Positions 31,250 through 32,365 of a DNA stretch of 32,365 bases are shown here, piece after piece (the first letter of the stretch is position 1; every line of letters begins with the position of its first letter). The stretch lies in assembly GCA_025924475.1 (NCBI GenBank), contig JAICIH010000019.1, positions 1 through 32,365 of the forward strand, written 5' to 3'. This DNA is from Bryobacteraceae bacterium (lineage in GTDB: Bacteria; Acidobacteriota; Terriglobia; Bryobacterales; Bryobacteraceae). The translations under genes were made by a program, and so were the position numbers. The notes below the pieces were generated by a model. The model saw only the letters and a program-made list of their open reading frames with translations. It was not told where the DNA came from and searched no databases.

Positions 31250-32365
31250 ATGAAGGTCTTCGACAGTTCCGACATTCGGAATGTGGCTTTGATCGGGCAT
31301 GGGCATAGTGGAAAGACATCACTCGCATCCGCGATCCTGTTCACCTCGGGAGCAACCGACCGGCATCTCAAGGTGGACGAAGGCAACACCATCACGGATT
31401 TTGATGAAGAGGAAGTAGCGCGCAAACTCAGCATTACTTCTTCGATAGCCGCAATTGCCTGGCAAAAGGCCAAGATCAACTTGATCGATACGCCCGGCTA
31501 CAACATTTTCCTCAACGACGCCCGCTCGGCGCTGATCGCCGCGGACTCGGCCGCGGTGCTGCTCGATGGTGTCGCCGGGGTCGAAGTCTCCACCGAAAAA
31601 GTCTGGGACTTCGCCGCAGAATTTAATCTTCCCTGCGTCTTTGTGGTCAACAAGCTGGACCGCGAGCGGTCCTCGTTCGAGCGCGTGCTCGAAAATGTGC
31701 ACGAACGCTTCGGCCGGACGGCCGTACCTGTGCATTTACCTATTGGCTCGGAAAAAAACTTCAGCGGCATTATCGACTTGATCCGCATGGAGGCGTACTC
31801 GTATGCGAACGGCGGCGATGGCAAAGGGAAGCAGAACGCGATCCCCGCGGCCGAACAGGAAGCCGCTGTTGCCGCTCACGAAGCCTTGGTGGAAATGATC
31901 GCCGAAGGGAATGACGAGTTGATGGAAGAGTTCTTCGCGACCGGCACGCTCCCGGTCGAGCATATCGTCAGCGGTCTGCAACAGGCTGTACGCGAACGCC
32001 GCATTTTTCCAGTACTGTGCGCCGCAGCCGCGCAAAACATAGGCGCCGATCTTTTCGCGAATTTCGCTGCTGAAATCCTGCCTTCTCCATTGGAAGGGCC
32101 AAAGAGAATTGCCGTCCAAAACGGCACAGAGAGCGAACAGACGCTCACTCCCAACGGCGCGCCGGCTCTTTTTGTCTTCAAGACTGCCGCCGACCCCTTC
32201 GCCGGACGCGTCTCCTATTTCAGAGTCACCTCTGGAACGCTGAAGGATGATGCCCACCTGACTAACATGCGCTCCAACGTGAACGAAAGGCTGGCGCATA
32301 TTGCCACTCCATTTGGCAAGAGTCTGCAGCCGGTTGCCGAGCTCAAGGCCGGCGATATCGGCGCA
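31250..32365 (+). CDS. Elongation factor G-like GTPase (EF-G2 type), 3' end outside window
   Basis: The first 372 residues of a translational GTPase, open to the window edge. Motifs: G1 NVALIGHGHSGKTSLASAIL (P-loop GHGHSGKT), G3 INLIDTPGYNIFL (DTPGY instead of the EF-G DTPGH) and G4 VFVVNKLDRE (NKLD). The switch I region reads EEEVARKLSITSS rather than the EF-G ERGITITSA, so the paralogue EF-G-like group (PRK12740 type) is a better match than true FusA. Domain II starts near residue 305 (APALFVFKTAADPFAGRVSYFRVTSGTL). The role of these paralogues in translocation or ribosome recycling is not settled. The substitution of the switch His beside PG suggests altered GTP hydrolysis. No Shine-Dalgarno; TATCCT (31235-31240) lies 9 bases before the ATG. 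Confidence 0.9.
   Translation, partial: MKVFDSSDIRNVALIGHGHSGKTSLASAILFTSGATDRHLKVDEGNTITDFDEEEVARKLSITSSIAAIAWQKAKINLIDTPGYNIFLNDARSALIAADSAAVLLDGVAGVEVSTEKVWDFAAEFNLPCVFVVNKLDRERSSFERVLENVHERFGRTAVPVHLPIGSEKNFSGIIDLIRMEAYSYANGGDGKGKQNAIPAAEQEAAVAAHEALVEMIAEGNDELMEEFFATGTLPVEHIVSGLQQAVRERRIFPVLCAAAAQNIGADLFANFAAEILPSPLEGPKRIAVQNGTESEQTLTPNGAPALFVFKTAADPFAGRVSYFRVTSGTLKDDAHLTNMRSNVNERLAHIATPFGKSLQPVAELKAGDIGA

Overview
The window looks like the chromosome of an acidobacterium, most likely Bryobacterales (Solibacter/Bryobacter type). This is inferred from a PadR regulator paired with an 876-residue 'acidobacterial duplicated orphan permease', two Tat-exported enzymes typical of that group, and copies of a GC-rich extragenic repeat whose translations read 'HGRGS/HVRGS', which I associate from memory with these genomes. 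Coding density is high, about 29 genes or gene fragments are recognisable, and no tRNA, rRNA, CRISPR, intact transposase or prophage is visible.

Layout. 1-4.8 kb: the 3' part of a UPF0182 membrane-protein gene converges on ispG (isoprenoid pathway); a Uma2-type nuclease-fold gene diverges from a type II NADH dehydrogenase gene. 4.8-9.4 kb: a plus-strand run of FHA-GAF-PP2C phosphatase, exported serine hydrolase, Tat-exported Gfo/Idh/MocA oxidoreductase and MmcQ/YjbR protein. 9.3-12.8 kb: a minus-strand run of OmpA-family protein, tartrate/isopropylmalate-type dehydrogenase and DUF2461 protein. 12.85-15.5 kb: MFS transporter, PAP2-family membrane protein and exported DinB-like protein. 15.6-18.6 kb: PadR regulator and ADOP permease, translationally coupled, behind a promoter carrying a 9-bp dyad. 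18.8-23.3 kb: minus-strand response-regulator phosphatase, a MITE-like 108-bp inverted repeat, then an ECF sigma / zinc-finger anti-sigma / beta-solenoid (DUF4097-type) operon and a small exported protein. 23.4-25.2 kb: a single-ORF fusion of MetX (homoserine acyltransferase) with MetW. 25.2-25.8 kb: a scar holding a Sel1/TPR gene fragment, a frameshifted glycoside-hydrolase remnant and a palindromic repeat. 25.8-28.9 kb: Tat-exported type B carboxylesterase, and an AlkB plus second 2OG-Fe(II) oxygenase pair. 29.0-32.4 kb: M20 dipeptidase, coiled-coil/zinc-ribbon protein and the 5' part of an EF-G-like GTPase running off the end.

Most of the window is ordinary housekeeping and signalling. The parts most worth a second look are the MetX-MetW fusion; the sigma/anti-sigma/solenoid operon, whose solenoid has six 36-residue repeats and whose 5' end is built partly from an extragenic repeat; the three repeat copies and the MITE-like element; the gene-fragment scar at 25.2-25.8 kb; and the PadR dyad promoter. 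I see no convincing wholly new defence or mobile system. Family calls rest on motifs read by eye, not on database searches.
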